Part shown: positions 17,311 through 24,755 of the stretch, one piece after another
Position numbering within the stretch: the stretch's first letter is position 1
How the letters are laid out: every line of letters starts with the position of its first letter
DNA from: Streptomyces deccanensis
Lineage (GTDB): Bacteria > Actinomycetota > Actinomycetes > Streptomycetales > Streptomycetaceae
Direction of reading: 5' to 3'
Length of the DNA: 64,000 nucleotides
NCBI RefSeq assembly: GCF_022385335.1
Contig: NZ_CP092431.1
Span: forward strand, 4,588,001-4,652,000
Made by a program: the position numbers and the translations under genes
The notes under the pieces: generated by a model
Database searches by the model: none
Seen by the model: the letters and a program-made list of their open reading frames with translations, nothing else
What the model was told of the DNA's origin: nothing

Positions 17311-18402
17311 ATGACTGATCCCACTCCCTTCGGTACCCCCCGGCGGCGCCAACGCCCGCTGTTCGGATGCGCGTTACGGCTCGTGGGCCTGGCGGGGACG
17401 ATCTGGGGCGGATTGCTGGTGATTTTCGCGGCCACCAGGAGCAACACGGTCTTCGTCCCGGTCAACGGCATCGGCCCCATGGTGCGGGATGTGCTGATCG
17501 TCGCGGGCGTCGGCCTCTGGGGCGCGCTGTCGCTCGTGGTGGGCCTGCGCATGCGGCGGCACGGGCGGCGCCATCACGTCCGGGTGGTCAGGACGATGGA
17601 GGAGGCGCGGCGGGAGCCGTACGTCCTCTACCTGCGCCCCTTCGCCGAGGACGCCACCGGCACCCTGATGCGGCACGCGTTCAGCCGGTGGATGGGGGTG
17701 GGCGGCTCGCTGGTGAGCGGCAGTTCGCTCACGCTGGAGGAGGGCGTGTGCCGGACGTTCAGCGCCTTCGGCCGCCCGCTCGCCGTGGGGGAACCCGACG
17801 AGGCGCTCCCCCTCGCCGGCTCCCGCCGCCTCTACCTCCCCCTCGACGACTGGCAGCCCACCGTCACCTCGCTCATCACCGACGCCCGCCTGGTCCTGCT
17901 GGTGGCCGGCACCAGCGAGGGCACCTTGTGGGAGCTGACCGAGGTGATGCGGCTGCGCCGCCCCCAGTCCGTACTGGTCCTGCTCTACGGCGACCGGCAG
18001 ACGGGCGACCTCGACGTCCGGGAGGCGTACGACGACTTCCGGGAGGCCGCCGAGCGTGAACTGACCGCGCGTGCCGAGGAGTTGCGGCAGGTGCACGGGC
18101 CCGACTGGCAGCCGCCCCGGTTCCCGCCCCTCCCCGGGTTCCACGACCCCGACCGCCTGAAGTGGACCACGCTGCTGCGGGCCGTCGTCCGCTTCCGCTC
18201 CGACTGGACCCCCGAGATCGTGCTCCTGGACCCCACGGCCGTCGACGCCTGGACCCACGAGGGACGCGTCCGCAAGATGACCCGGGCCCAGGTGCTCCCG
18301 CTGCTGACCCGACTGCACGACGACCTGAACGGCCTCGACGGCACCGCCGTCGGCGCGATCCGGCGGGCAGGGCTCCCGACGCTCCCGATGGACCCGCGCT
18401 GA
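17311..18402 (+). CDS. Two-helix membrane protein with cytosolic LYLRPF-type domain
   Basis: 363 residues. Two membrane helices (about 20-41 and 58-79) anchor a cytosolic part that opens with PYVLYLRPFAEDATG. It continues with alternating strand/helix segments (ARLVLLVAGTSEGTLWELTE, PQSVLVLLYGDR), suggesting a Rossmannoid TIR-like or nucleotide-related fold. Similar membrane-anchored LYLRPF proteins are widespread and uncharacterised. No catalytic residue can be named. A GTG start at 17230 would add 27 residues. ATG at 17311 was chosen because it precedes the first plausible folded segment. Neither has a good ribosome-binding site. Confidence 0.6.
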   Translation: MTDPTPFGTPRRRQRPLFGCALRLVGLAGTIWGGLLVIFAATRSNTVFVPVNGIGPMVRDVLIVAGVGLWGALSLVVGLRMRRHGRRHHVRVVRTMEEARREPYVLYLRPFAEDATGTLMRHAFSRWMGVGGSLVSGSSLTLEEGVCRTFSAFGRPLAVGEPDEALPLAGSRRLYLPLDDWQPTVTSLITDARLVLLVAGTSEGTLWELTEVMRLRRPQSVLVLLYGDRQTGDLDVREAYDDFREAAERELTARAEELRQVHGPDWQPPRFPPLPGFHDPDRLKWTTLLRAVVRFRSDWTPEIVLLDPTAVDAWTHEGRVRKMTRAQVLPLLTRLHDDLNGLDGTAVGAIRRAGLPTLPMDPR

Positions 18403-18434
18403 CCCACGCGCGGGCGCGAGTAGGCCCGTGCTCC

Positions 18435-18461
18435 GGCGCGGGGCGTCAGTCGCCCCGCGCC
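18435..18461. terminator. Bidirectional hairpin overlapping the cutC stop
   Basis: GGCGCGGGGCG and CGCCCCGCGCC pair perfectly around a five-base loop that contains the cutC stop codon. It sits between two converging genes. Confidence 0.7.
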
Positions 18462-19171
18462 CTCACTCCCGCGCGGGTGACACGTGCGTCCAGCGCCGCG
18501 CGCCACTCCCGTACGGCGTCGGCTGCGACCGGGGCGGTCCAGCCGTGCGGGCGGGCCGCGCCGCCGATGTGGAAGGCGTCTACGCGGGCGGCGCGCAGGC
18601 GGGGGATGTGGTCGAGGCGGAGACCGCCGCCGATCATCAGGCGTTGCGTGTAGCCGGGGTCCCCGCGTCTCGCGGCCTCCGCGAGCAGGACCGGCAGCCC
18701 GTCGTCCACGCCCTGCGCCGACCCCGCCGTCAGATACGTGTCCAGCCCCGGCAGGTCCGCGAGCTGCTTGCGCAGGGCGTCCCGGTCGGCGGCGCGGTCG
18801 ACCGCCCGGTGGAACGTCCACGGGCGCCCGTCCAACTCGGCGACCACCCGCTCCACGGCGTCCAGATCGGGCCCGCCGTCCTCCCCGAGGAACCCGAGCA
18901 CGAACTCCTCCGCCCCGGCCGCCCGCAGGTCACAGGCGACCCGCACGAGCGCGTCCACGTCACCCGCCGCGAACCCGTCCGCGAGCCGCAGCATGACGCG
19001 TACGGGGATGTCGACGGCGGCCTGCACGTCCACGAACGTCGCGACGGTCGGGGTGAGCCCGTCGGCCGCCATGTCCGCCACCAGCTCCAGCCGGTCGGCA
19101 CCTCCGGCCTGGGCGGCGACGGCGTCCTCGGCGTCGAGGGCGATCACCTCCAGAAGCGCGCGCGTGGTCAT
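18446..19171 (-). CDS. cutC: CutC-family protein (copper homeostasis-type TIM barrel)
   Basis: 241 residues, the usual family length. Diagnostic segments are AGGADRLELVADMAADGLTP near the N terminus, IPVRVMLR, the TFHRAVDRAAD motif and QRLMIGGGLRLDHI. CutC proteins form a TIM barrel and were linked to copper tolerance, although the biochemical activity is unsettled. The start follows GGGAAGGGG. A dre-like palindrome lies 34-49 bases upstream of the start codon (19205-19220). It converges on the 2TM gene. Confidence 0.9.
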   Translation of the reverse strand: MTTRALLEVIALDAEDAVAAQAGGADRLELVADMAADGLTPTVATFVDVQAAVDIPVRVMLRLADGFAAGDVDALVRVACDLRAAGAEEFVLGFLGEDGGPDLDAVERVVAELDGRPWTFHRAVDRAADRDALRKQLADLPGLDTYLTAGSAQGVDDGLPVLLAEAARRGDPGYTQRLMIGGGLRLDHIPRLRAARVDAFHIGGAARPHGWTAPVAADAVREWRAALDARVTRAGVRARGD

Positions 19172-19204
19172 GGGGCCCCTTCCCTCGGGCTTCGCGTGAC
19201 GACT

Positions 19205-19220
19205 ACAGGTCTAGTCCAAT
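19205..19220. promoter_or_regulatory. dre-like palindrome upstream of cutC
   Basis: ACAGGTCTAGTCCAAT matches about 13 of 16 positions of the DasR site family centred on GGTCTAGACC. It is shared by the divergent cutC and XRE genes. This is by-eye matching only. Confidence 0.3.
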
Positions 19221-19251
19221 TATGCAATCTACCAACAACGCGGACTGTTGG

Positions 19252-19295
19252 ATGCGGACGGTCACGGTTCGCATGCGTCCGACCACCGTCCGCAT
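19252..19295. promoter_or_regulatory. Inverted repeat upstream of the first XRE gene
   Basis: ATGCGGACGGT (19252-19262) and ACCGTCCGCAT (19285-19295) are perfect 11-base arms 22 bases apart, with a CGCATGCG palindrome between them. The position 56 bases before the XRE start suggests an autoregulatory operator. Confidence 0.5.
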
Positions 19296-19350
19296 CTACC
19301 CTCAATTGGGCGCCGTTCAACAAGACCGGCTGTGCGAGAGGGAGTTGTTC

Positions 19351-20214
19351 ATGCCGAAGCCGAAGACTCTCGACCCGTCCGAGTCGACCCGGGCGATGTA
19401 CGGCGCGGAGCTGCGACATCGGCGCGAGCGGGCGGGAATGTCCCAGGAGGAGCTGGGGGCTGCGATGTTCGTCAGCGGTTCGTTCGTGGGCCAGTTGGAA
19501 GCGGGCGTCCGACGCATGCGACTGGAGTACGCGAAGTCGGTCGACGAGATCCTGAAGACGGACGGGTTCTTCGTGCGGAACCTGGAGGCGGCGCGGCTGT
19601 CGCCCTACCGGGCCCACTTCGCGGATGTGGTGGAGCTGGAAGGCATGGCCTGCACGATCAAGGACTGGGCGCCGTCCTCCGTGCCTGGCCTCATTCAGAC
19701 CCCGTCGTACAACCGAGCCGTGATCCGCGCGTACGACCCGCTCGTCTCGGAGCAGGTCGTCGAGGAACGAATCGCGTTCCGAAAGGCCCGAGCCCACATC
19801 TTCGACAGCCCGACACCGCCCCTGTACTGGGCGGTCCTCGACGAGCTGATCGTACGACGTCAGGCTGGCAGCCCAGCGGTGATGGCCGAGCAGCTGCTCC
19901 ACATCGCGAGCATGATCCGAAGCAACCGGATCATCGTCCAGGTGCTGCCCATCAGCGCGGGGGTCCACGCAGGGAACGCCGGCATCTTCAAGCTGATGAC
20001 CTTCAGCGACGCTCCGCCGATGGTGTACTGCCAAGGGTCCGAATCCGGACGCTTGTTGGACGATCCAGCTGTATTCGCCCGCTCTGCGCTGACCTACGAT
20101 TTGTTGGGGGCCGCGGCGTTGTCGCCTGACGCGTCCCTCGCTCTGATCGAGCAGGCGGCCAAGGAGTACAAGGATGCGGACCGCACCCGATCTGAGGACC
20201 GCGACCTGGCGTAA
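19351..20214 (+). CDS. XRE-family HTH regulator with DUF5753 domain
   Basis: 287 residues. An N-terminal Cro/C1-type helix-turn-helix (LRHRRERAGMSQEELGAAMF, recognition helix SGSFVGQLEAG) is followed by the DUF5753 ligand/partner domain (VPGLIQTPSYNRAVI, RIIVQVLPISAGVHAG). This architecture is the abundant Streptomyces type whose members pair with a DUF397 protein. ATG at 19351 follows GAGGGAG. The DUF397 gene overlaps its end by 41 bp. The upstream inverted repeat is the likely own operator. Confidence 0.92.
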   Translation: MPKPKTLDPSESTRAMYGAELRHRRERAGMSQEELGAAMFVSGSFVGQLEAGVRRMRLEYAKSVDEILKTDGFFVRNLEAARLSPYRAHFADVVELEGMACTIKDWAPSSVPGLIQTPSYNRAVIRAYDPLVSEQVVEERIAFRKARAHIFDSPTPPLYWAVLDELIVRRQAGSPAVMAEQLLHIASMIRSNRIIVQVLPISAGVHAGNAGIFKLMTFSDAPPMVYCQGSESGRLLDDPAVFARSALTYDLLGAAALSPDASLALIEQAAKEYKDADRTRSEDRDLA

Positions 20215-20389
20215 GAGCAGCTACAGCGACGGCGCTGGAGACGAATGCCTGGAAGTCGCCGACGCCCTCCCCGGCCTCGTCCCCGTCCGCGACAGCAAAA
20301 ACCCCACCGGCAATGTCGTCGTATTCCGGGCCGCCGCCTGGACGTGCTTTATCGGGGCGGCGGCCCGGGAACTCCGCCCCGCTCAGTAA
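20174..20389 (+). CDS. DUF397 small protein
   Basis: 71 residues with the family pattern WRKSSYS...G...CLEVA...VPVRDSKNPTG and a hydrophobic VVFRAAAWTCFI end. DUF397 proteins are the partners (often antitoxin-like or co-regulators) of the preceding XRE/DUF5753 proteins. Its start lies inside the XRE gene (41-bp overlap), indicating coupled translation. The stop codon lies within the 3' end of the converging crystallin-like gene. Confidence 0.92.
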   Translation: MRTAPDLRTATWRKSSYSDGAGDECLEVADALPGLVPVRDSKNPTGNVVVFRAAAWTCFIGAAARELRPAQ

Positions 20390-20760
20390 ATGGTGATCTG
20401 CTCGATCTTGTGAACCGTGCCGCTGGGGGAACCGGAGGCGAGGCCGAGGTGGAAGGCGTACCACTTCGGGAGGCGGCCCGAGTCCCACTGAGGGCCGCCC
20501 AGGACCGTGCGGTACTTGAAGCTCACCTCGTTGTTGCCGGTGTTCATCCAGCCCACGCCGTAGATGGCGACATCGATCGTGCCGGCGTTGGCGAAGCAGG
20601 GGTTCACCCCGTCGACCTCGAAGTAGAGGAAGTCGCTCCTCTCTCCGCAGTCCACCCGGTTGATGGCGTGCGCGGGGAGCGCGGTGGCGACGGTGGCCGC
20701 CAGTGCCGCGCCGGTGACGCCGGCGAAGCGGAGCGCGCGGCGCGCGAGCGAACGGTTCAT
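20383..20760 (-). CDS. Secreted beta/gamma-crystallin-like protein
   Basis: 125 residues from ATG behind GAGGGG. A signal peptide (RRALRFAGVTGAALAATVA, cleavage after AHA) leaves a mature domain of about 92 residues beginning INRVDCGERSDFL. The pattern with CFANAGTIDVAIYGVGWMNTG resembles the single-domain beta/gamma-crystallin fold of Streptomyces killer-toxin-like protein and the metalloprotease inhibitor SMPI. Two cysteines (VDC and NPC) could form a disulfide. Activity (antifungal, inhibitor or structural) is not determinable here. Confidence 0.7.
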   Translation of the reverse strand: MNRSLARRALRFAGVTGAALAATVATALPAHAINRVDCGERSDFLYFEVDGVNPCFANAGTIDVAIYGVGWMNTGNNEVSFKYRTVLGGPQWDSGRLPKWYAFHLGLASGSPSGTVHKIEQITIY

Positions 20761-20980
20761 CCAGGACCCCTCTGACTCTCCCGACTGACTGGTATTCGGC
20801 GAGTGAGAGGGGAAGAAATGCCGCCAGGTTGCTCCGTGACGGCAAACCCGTCGCACGAATGCCCTTGAGGGCAGAGGCAGTTGCCCTCCCGTGCACAGTG
20901 AATTGCGAGATCGATTTCCCGCTGTACGCTCTGCGATCAATTCCGGCTCCACGCTTCAGAAATCGACGCAGAGGGAAGTC

Positions 20981-21781
20981 ATGCGCAGAATCACAGCGGC
21001 CGTCGCCGCAGGTCTGATGACGTTCGCGGGACTGGTCGCGGCGGGCGCCCCGGCCCAGGCGGCGGGGACCGCCGAGTACGTCGCGCTCGGCGACTCGTAC
21101 GCGTCCGGTGTCGGCGCGGGCTCGTACGACCCGGCGAGCGGCGACTGCAAGCGGAGCACGCTGAACTACCCCCACCTGTGGGCGGCGGCCAACCCGGAGT
21201 ACGCGCTGAAGGACGCCACGTGCAGCGGCGCGACCATCGCGGACGTACGGGCCGAGCAACTGTCGGCGCTGAGCGCGAACACCAACCTGGTCACCCTGAC
21301 CGTGGGCGGGAACGACGCCCAGTTCTCGACGGTCGTGCAGACCTGCCTCACCGACATCGAGAACGCCTGCGCGCTGGCCACCGGCTGGATGTCCACGTAC
21401 GCCAAGGGCCAGCTGGTGGGTGAACTGACCGGCCTCTACAAGGACATCAAGGCCCGTTCGCCGAAGGCCCTGATACTCGTCTTCGGCTACCCGCAGGCGC
21501 TGTCCACGACCGGCGCGTGCGCCCCGATCGAGCTGAGCGCCAAGAAGCGCGCCGGGATGAACGGGCTGGCCGACGCGCTCGCGGAGGGCGGGCGGAAGGC
21601 GGCGGCCGACGCCGGGGTCCACTTCGTCGACATGCGGGGGCAGTTCAACGGCCACGGGGCATGCGGCACCGACCCGTGGATCCACGGCCTCAACCTCACC
21701 GAGTCCGCCGCGACCTTCCACCCGAACGCGGCGGGCCAGGAGAAGGGCTACGCGACGAAGTTCAAGTCCCTCTGGGGCTGA
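20981..21781 (+). CDS. Secreted SGNH/GDSL hydrolase (lipase/esterase)
   Basis: 266 residues. Signal peptide MRRITAAVAAGLMTFAGLVA...AQA is followed by the SGNH blocks: GDSYASGVGAG (catalytic Ser), a Gly-containing turn at block II, GGND in block III (oxyanion Asn) and the block V His in TFHPNAAGQ. Several cysteines (GDCK, ATCSG, TCLTDIENAC, GACAP, GACGTD) match the three disulfides of Streptomyces coelicolor-type extracellular lipases. GAGGGAAG precedes the ATG. It is divergent from the crystallin-like gene, with a 220-bp AT-richer promoter region between them. Confidence 0.93.
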   Translation: MRRITAAVAAGLMTFAGLVAAGAPAQAAGTAEYVALGDSYASGVGAGSYDPASGDCKRSTLNYPHLWAAANPEYALKDATCSGATIADVRAEQLSALSANTNLVTLTVGGNDAQFSTVVQTCLTDIENACALATGWMSTYAKGQLVGELTGLYKDIKARSPKALILVFGYPQALSTTGACAPIELSAKKRAGMNGLADALAEGGRKAAADAGVHFVDMRGQFNGHGACGTDPWIHGLNLTESAATFHPNAAGQEKGYATKFKSLWG

Positions 21782-21791
21782 CCCCCGGTAC

Positions 21792-22469
21792 TCACGCGTA
21801 GAGGTTCAGCTCGGCCTCGGTGGCGCCCGCCAGCTCGTACGACGTGCCGGCCGGCGGGCGGCGCCCCGAGTAGAGGCGTACGAGGGTGGGGGCGTCGCCG
21901 ATGTAGCGGGCGGGCGGGGCGTCGCCGCTCGGGGCGCCGAGCAGCAGGGGCGTGTCGGTGTCGTCGAGGTCGGCGTGCAGCGGGCGGGTGCCGCGCACCC
22001 GGGTGAGGTGGGTCAACAGCTCGACCGCGAGGCCGAGTTGGGCGCCGCCGTACGCTCCCGGCAGGTCCCACGCCTCGCGTACGTCACCGGCGTGCACCCA
22101 CTCGCCGAGGGCGACGCCGTCCAGGGAGCCACCGGCGTCGGCGATGACCGGGCCCGCCTCGGTCATGCCCCGCTCCAGTTCGTCGACGATCCGCGCGACG
22201 GGCCACTCGCTCCGCTCGGCGATGTCCCGGTCGTTCGACTCCGGGCTGAACACGCCCTTCTCGAACCGGCCCTCCACCACCCGCGACAGCGCGGCGGAAC
22301 AGTGCGCCAGCACGTCCCGCACACTCCACCCCGGACAACAGGTCGCCGCCGCGAAGTCCCCCTCGGGCCTCCCCCGCAACAGCGGCACCAGCGCGTCCCG
22401 CTCCCCGGCCAGCAGCCGCGCGGGGAGTCCGGGGTCCCGTACATCGTGCGTATCAGCCACAGTCGTCAT
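21792..22469 (-). CDS. Maleylpyruvate isomerase-family (DinB-fold) protein
   Basis: 225 residues. The N-terminal four-helix DinB-like domain has the family motif CPGWSVRDVLAHCSAAL, with the metal-ligand histidine, and ELERGMTEAGPVI. The later GEWVHAGDVREAWD supplies a second His/Asp set. The C-terminal part looks like the SCP2-like domain of this family. Characterised members use mycothiol. Most, like this one, have no known substrate. The start follows GGAG. A perfect inverted repeat lies between it and the divergent HD gene. Confidence 0.85.
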   Translation of the reverse strand: MTTVADTHDVRDPGLPARLLAGERDALVPLLRGRPEGDFAAATCCPGWSVRDVLAHCSAALSRVVEGRFEKGVFSPESNDRDIAERSEWPVARIVDELERGMTEAGPVIADAGGSLDGVALGEWVHAGDVREAWDLPGAYGGAQLGLAVELLTHLTRVRGTRPLHADLDDTDTPLLLGAPSGDAPPARYIGDAPTLVRLYSGRRPPAGTSYELAGATEAELNLYA

Positions 22470-22500
22470 GCCCTCCACGCTAGGGGGAGAGGGCCGCCGG

Positions 22501-22526
22501 ATGCACGCACGGCACAATGCGTGCAT
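22501..22526. promoter_or_regulatory. Perfect 9-bp inverted repeat between divergent genes
   Basis: ATGCACGCA and TGCGTGCAT flank an eight-base centre. A CACAAT hexamer (22513-22518) inside it could be a -10 element six bases before the ATG at 22525, which would give a leaderless transcript. A repressor here would control both neighbours. Confidence 0.45.
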
Positions 22527-23247
22527 GCCCGACCCCGAGACCACGCCCGAGACCCCCGGCCCGCCCGGTGTCGACGAGAGCCGGCGTACGGCCCTTCGCC
22601 ACCGCTGGCTGCCCGCGCTGCTGTCGGCGCGGGACGGGGCCCGCGAGCCCGCTCCGCTCCCGTACGCCGACGCGCTGATCGCGCGGTGGTCGGAGCCGCA
22701 GCGGAAGTACCACACCCTGGACCACCTCACGGCGGTGCTGGACCGGATCGAGGTGCTGGAGGACCACGCGACGGACCCGGACCTCGTCCGGCTGGCCGCC
22801 TGGTTCCACGACGCGGTGTACCTCCCGGAGCGGTCGGAGAACGAGGAGCGGTCGGCCCGGCTCGCCGAGCGCGCGTTGCCGGAGGCGGGGGTGTCGGCGG
22901 AGCGGACGGCGGAGGTGGCACGGCTGGTGCGCCTCACCGTCACTCACGACCCGGCCGACGACGACCCGAACGGGCAGGTCCTGTGCGACGCGGACCTCGC
23001 GATCCTGGCGTCCCCGCCGGACACGTACGCCGCGTACGCCGCCGCCGTACGGGAGGAGTACGGCTTCGTCCCGGACGACGCGTTCCGCACGGGCCGCGCG
23101 GCGGTACTGCGCCAACTCCTCGACCTGCCAAGGCTGTTCAGGACACCGTACGGACAGCGGGAGTGGGAGTCCCGGGCCCGGGAGAACCTGCGGACGGAGC
23201 TGGCGGCCCTGACGGAGCAGACGGGGCGACCGGAAGCGGACGACTGA
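22525..23247 (+). CDS. HD-superfamily metal-dependent hydrolase-like protein
   Basis: About 240 residues. Conserved HD-type blocks are KYHTLDHL and WFHDAVY (metal-binding His and His-Asp), with LTVTHDP and CDADLAILA later. It resembles predicted metal-dependent HD phosphohydrolases of about 200-230 residues with unknown substrates, possibly nucleotides. ATG at 22525 was chosen because of the possible leaderless promoter. An in-frame ATG at 22501 adds eight residues and has GAGG upstream. The gene is divergent from the isomerase-family gene. Confidence 0.85.
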   Translation: MPDPETTPETPGPPGVDESRRTALRHRWLPALLSARDGAREPAPLPYADALIARWSEPQRKYHTLDHLTAVLDRIEVLEDHATDPDLVRLAAWFHDAVYLPERSENEERSARLAERALPEAGVSAERTAEVARLVRLTVTHDPADDDPNGQVLCDADLAILASPPDTYAAYAAAVREEYGFVPDDAFRTGRAAVLRQLLDLPRLFRTPYGQREWESRARENLRTELAALTEQTGRPEADD

Positions 23248-23268
23248 CGACCACGCCGTCGCCCCTTC

Positions 23269-23291
23269 AGGGGCGCGGGGAACTGCGCGAG
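23269..23291. repeat. Copy of the dispersed repeat family
   Basis: A perfect copy of the 23-base unit, followed by a short GGGGCGCAGCCCC hairpin at about 23324-23336. It sits between the HD and MFS genes. Confidence 0.85.
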
Positions 23292-23451
23292 AAGCCCCAC
23301 CGGGCAGACGTCTGGGGGTTGAAGGGGCGCAGCCCCTGGGGATGGGACGGGTAGGGGCGGCGGGGGCGAGGAACGCCTCACCACCTCGGCCGTTTCGGTC
23401 GGTGGGACGGCCGGCACGTGGGGAATGCGGCCCGGTGGCCGTCGGTTGCCC

Positions 23452-24735
23452 ATGGATATGCCCTCAGCCGCCGCTCCCGACCACGCCCCCAGCACCCGCA
23501 CCCGTTTCCGCATACCCCTCTCCGTCTACGTCCTCGGTCTCGCCGTCTTCGCGCTGGGGACCAGCGAGTTCATGCTCTCGGGGCTGTTGCCGCCCATCGC
23601 GGAGGACATGGACGTGTCCATCCCCCGGGCGGGTCTGCTGATCTCGGCGTTCGCGATCGGGATGGTGGTCGGGGCGCCCCTGCTGGCCGTGGCGACGTTG
23701 CGGCTTCCCCGCCGTACGACCCTCGTCACCCTGATCACGGTCTTCGGCCTCGGACAGGTCGCCGGAGCCCTCGCCCCCAACTACGCCGTCCTCTTCGCCT
23801 CCCGGATCGTGAGCGCCCTCGCCTGCGCGGGCTTCTGGGCGGTCGGCGCGGCCGTGGCCGTGGCCATGGTGCCCGTCAACGCCCGTGCCCGCGCCCTGGC
23901 CATCATGATCGGCGGCTTGTCGATCGCGAACGTGCTGGGCGTACCGGCGGGCGCGTTCCTCGGGGAGCACTTCGGATGGCGGTCGGCGTTCTGGGCGGTG
24001 GCGGTGGCCTCCGCGATCGCGCTGGTCGGCGTGGTGACGCTCGTCCCGGCGATCCCGCTGCCCGAGGAGCGGCCCCGGCTCGCCCAGGAGGCCCGGATCT
24101 ACCGCGACGGGCAGGTCTGGCTGTCCATCGCGATCGTGGCGCTCGCCGCAGGCGGCGTCTTCTGCGCGTTCAGCTATCTCGCGCCGCTGCTCACGGACGT
24201 GTCCGGCCTGGACGCCGGCTGGGTGCCGACCGTGCTCGCGCTGTTCGGGATCGGGGCGCTGATCGGCACGGCGATCGGAGGCCGGATCGCGGACGCGCAC
24301 CTCTTCGGGGTGCTGCTCAGCGGGACCGCCGCCTCCACGGTCCTGCTCGTCGCCCTGGCGCTGTTCGCCCAGTACGCCGTCGCCGCCGTCCTCCTCTCCT
24401 TCCTCCTCGGGGTGTCCGCCTTCTACACCGCCCCGGCGCTCAACGCCCGCCTGTTCAACGTCGCCGGCGCCGCCCCGACCCTGGCCGGCGCCACCACCAC
24501 CGCCGCGTTCAACCTCGGCAACACCGGTGGCCCCTGGATCGGCGGGGTCGTCATCGACGCGGGCCAGGGCTTCGCCGCCACGGCGTGGGCGGGCGGCGCC
24601 ATCACCGCGGCCGCCATCGGCACGACCGCCGTCTCGCTCCGTCTGCACCGGCGTACGCGGGCGTCGCGCAGGGTGGCCGGGAGCGGTGACAGCGCCGGCG
24701 CGGGCGCCGTAAATCCGGTACGTACGGACGCCTGA
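23452..24735 (+). CDS. MFS drug exporter, DHA1/Cmx-type
   Basis: 427 residues with twelve predicted membrane helices. Motif A is present in a modified form (GAPLLAVATLRLPRRTTL between helices 2 and 3). Motif C-like glycine-rich sequences typical of antiporters (GVPAGAFLGEHFGWRSAFW) are present, and the N terminus is VYVLGLAVFALGTSEFMLSG. This pattern matches the DHA1 arabinose-efflux/chloramphenicol-exporter subgroup. It exports small molecules by proton exchange, and the substrate is unknown. The start is one of three close Met codons, and ATG at 23452 (MDMPSAA) is a choice without a strong ribosome-binding site. Confidence 0.9.
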   Translation: MDMPSAAAPDHAPSTRTRFRIPLSVYVLGLAVFALGTSEFMLSGLLPPIAEDMDVSIPRAGLLISAFAIGMVVGAPLLAVATLRLPRRTTLVTLITVFGLGQVAGALAPNYAVLFASRIVSALACAGFWAVGAAVAVAMVPVNARARALAIMIGGLSIANVLGVPAGAFLGEHFGWRSAFWAVAVASAIALVGVVTLVPAIPLPEERPRLAQEARIYRDGQVWLSIAIVALAAGGVFCAFSYLAPLLTDVSGLDAGWVPTVLALFGIGALIGTAIGGRIADAHLFGVLLSGTAASTVLLVALALFAQYAVAAVLLSFLLGVSAFYTAPALNARLFNVAGAAPTLAGATTTAAFNLGNTGGPWIGGVVIDAGQGFAATAWAGGAITAAAIGTTAVSLRLHRRTRASRRVAGSGDSAGAGAVNPVRTDA

Positions 24736-24755
24736 CCCCGTCTATCCTCGCCGCC

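Noticed and set aside
20003..21721. Long minus-strand frame crossing the crystallin-like and SGNH genes
   Set aside because: It conflicts with clear genes on both strands and shows no protein family features.
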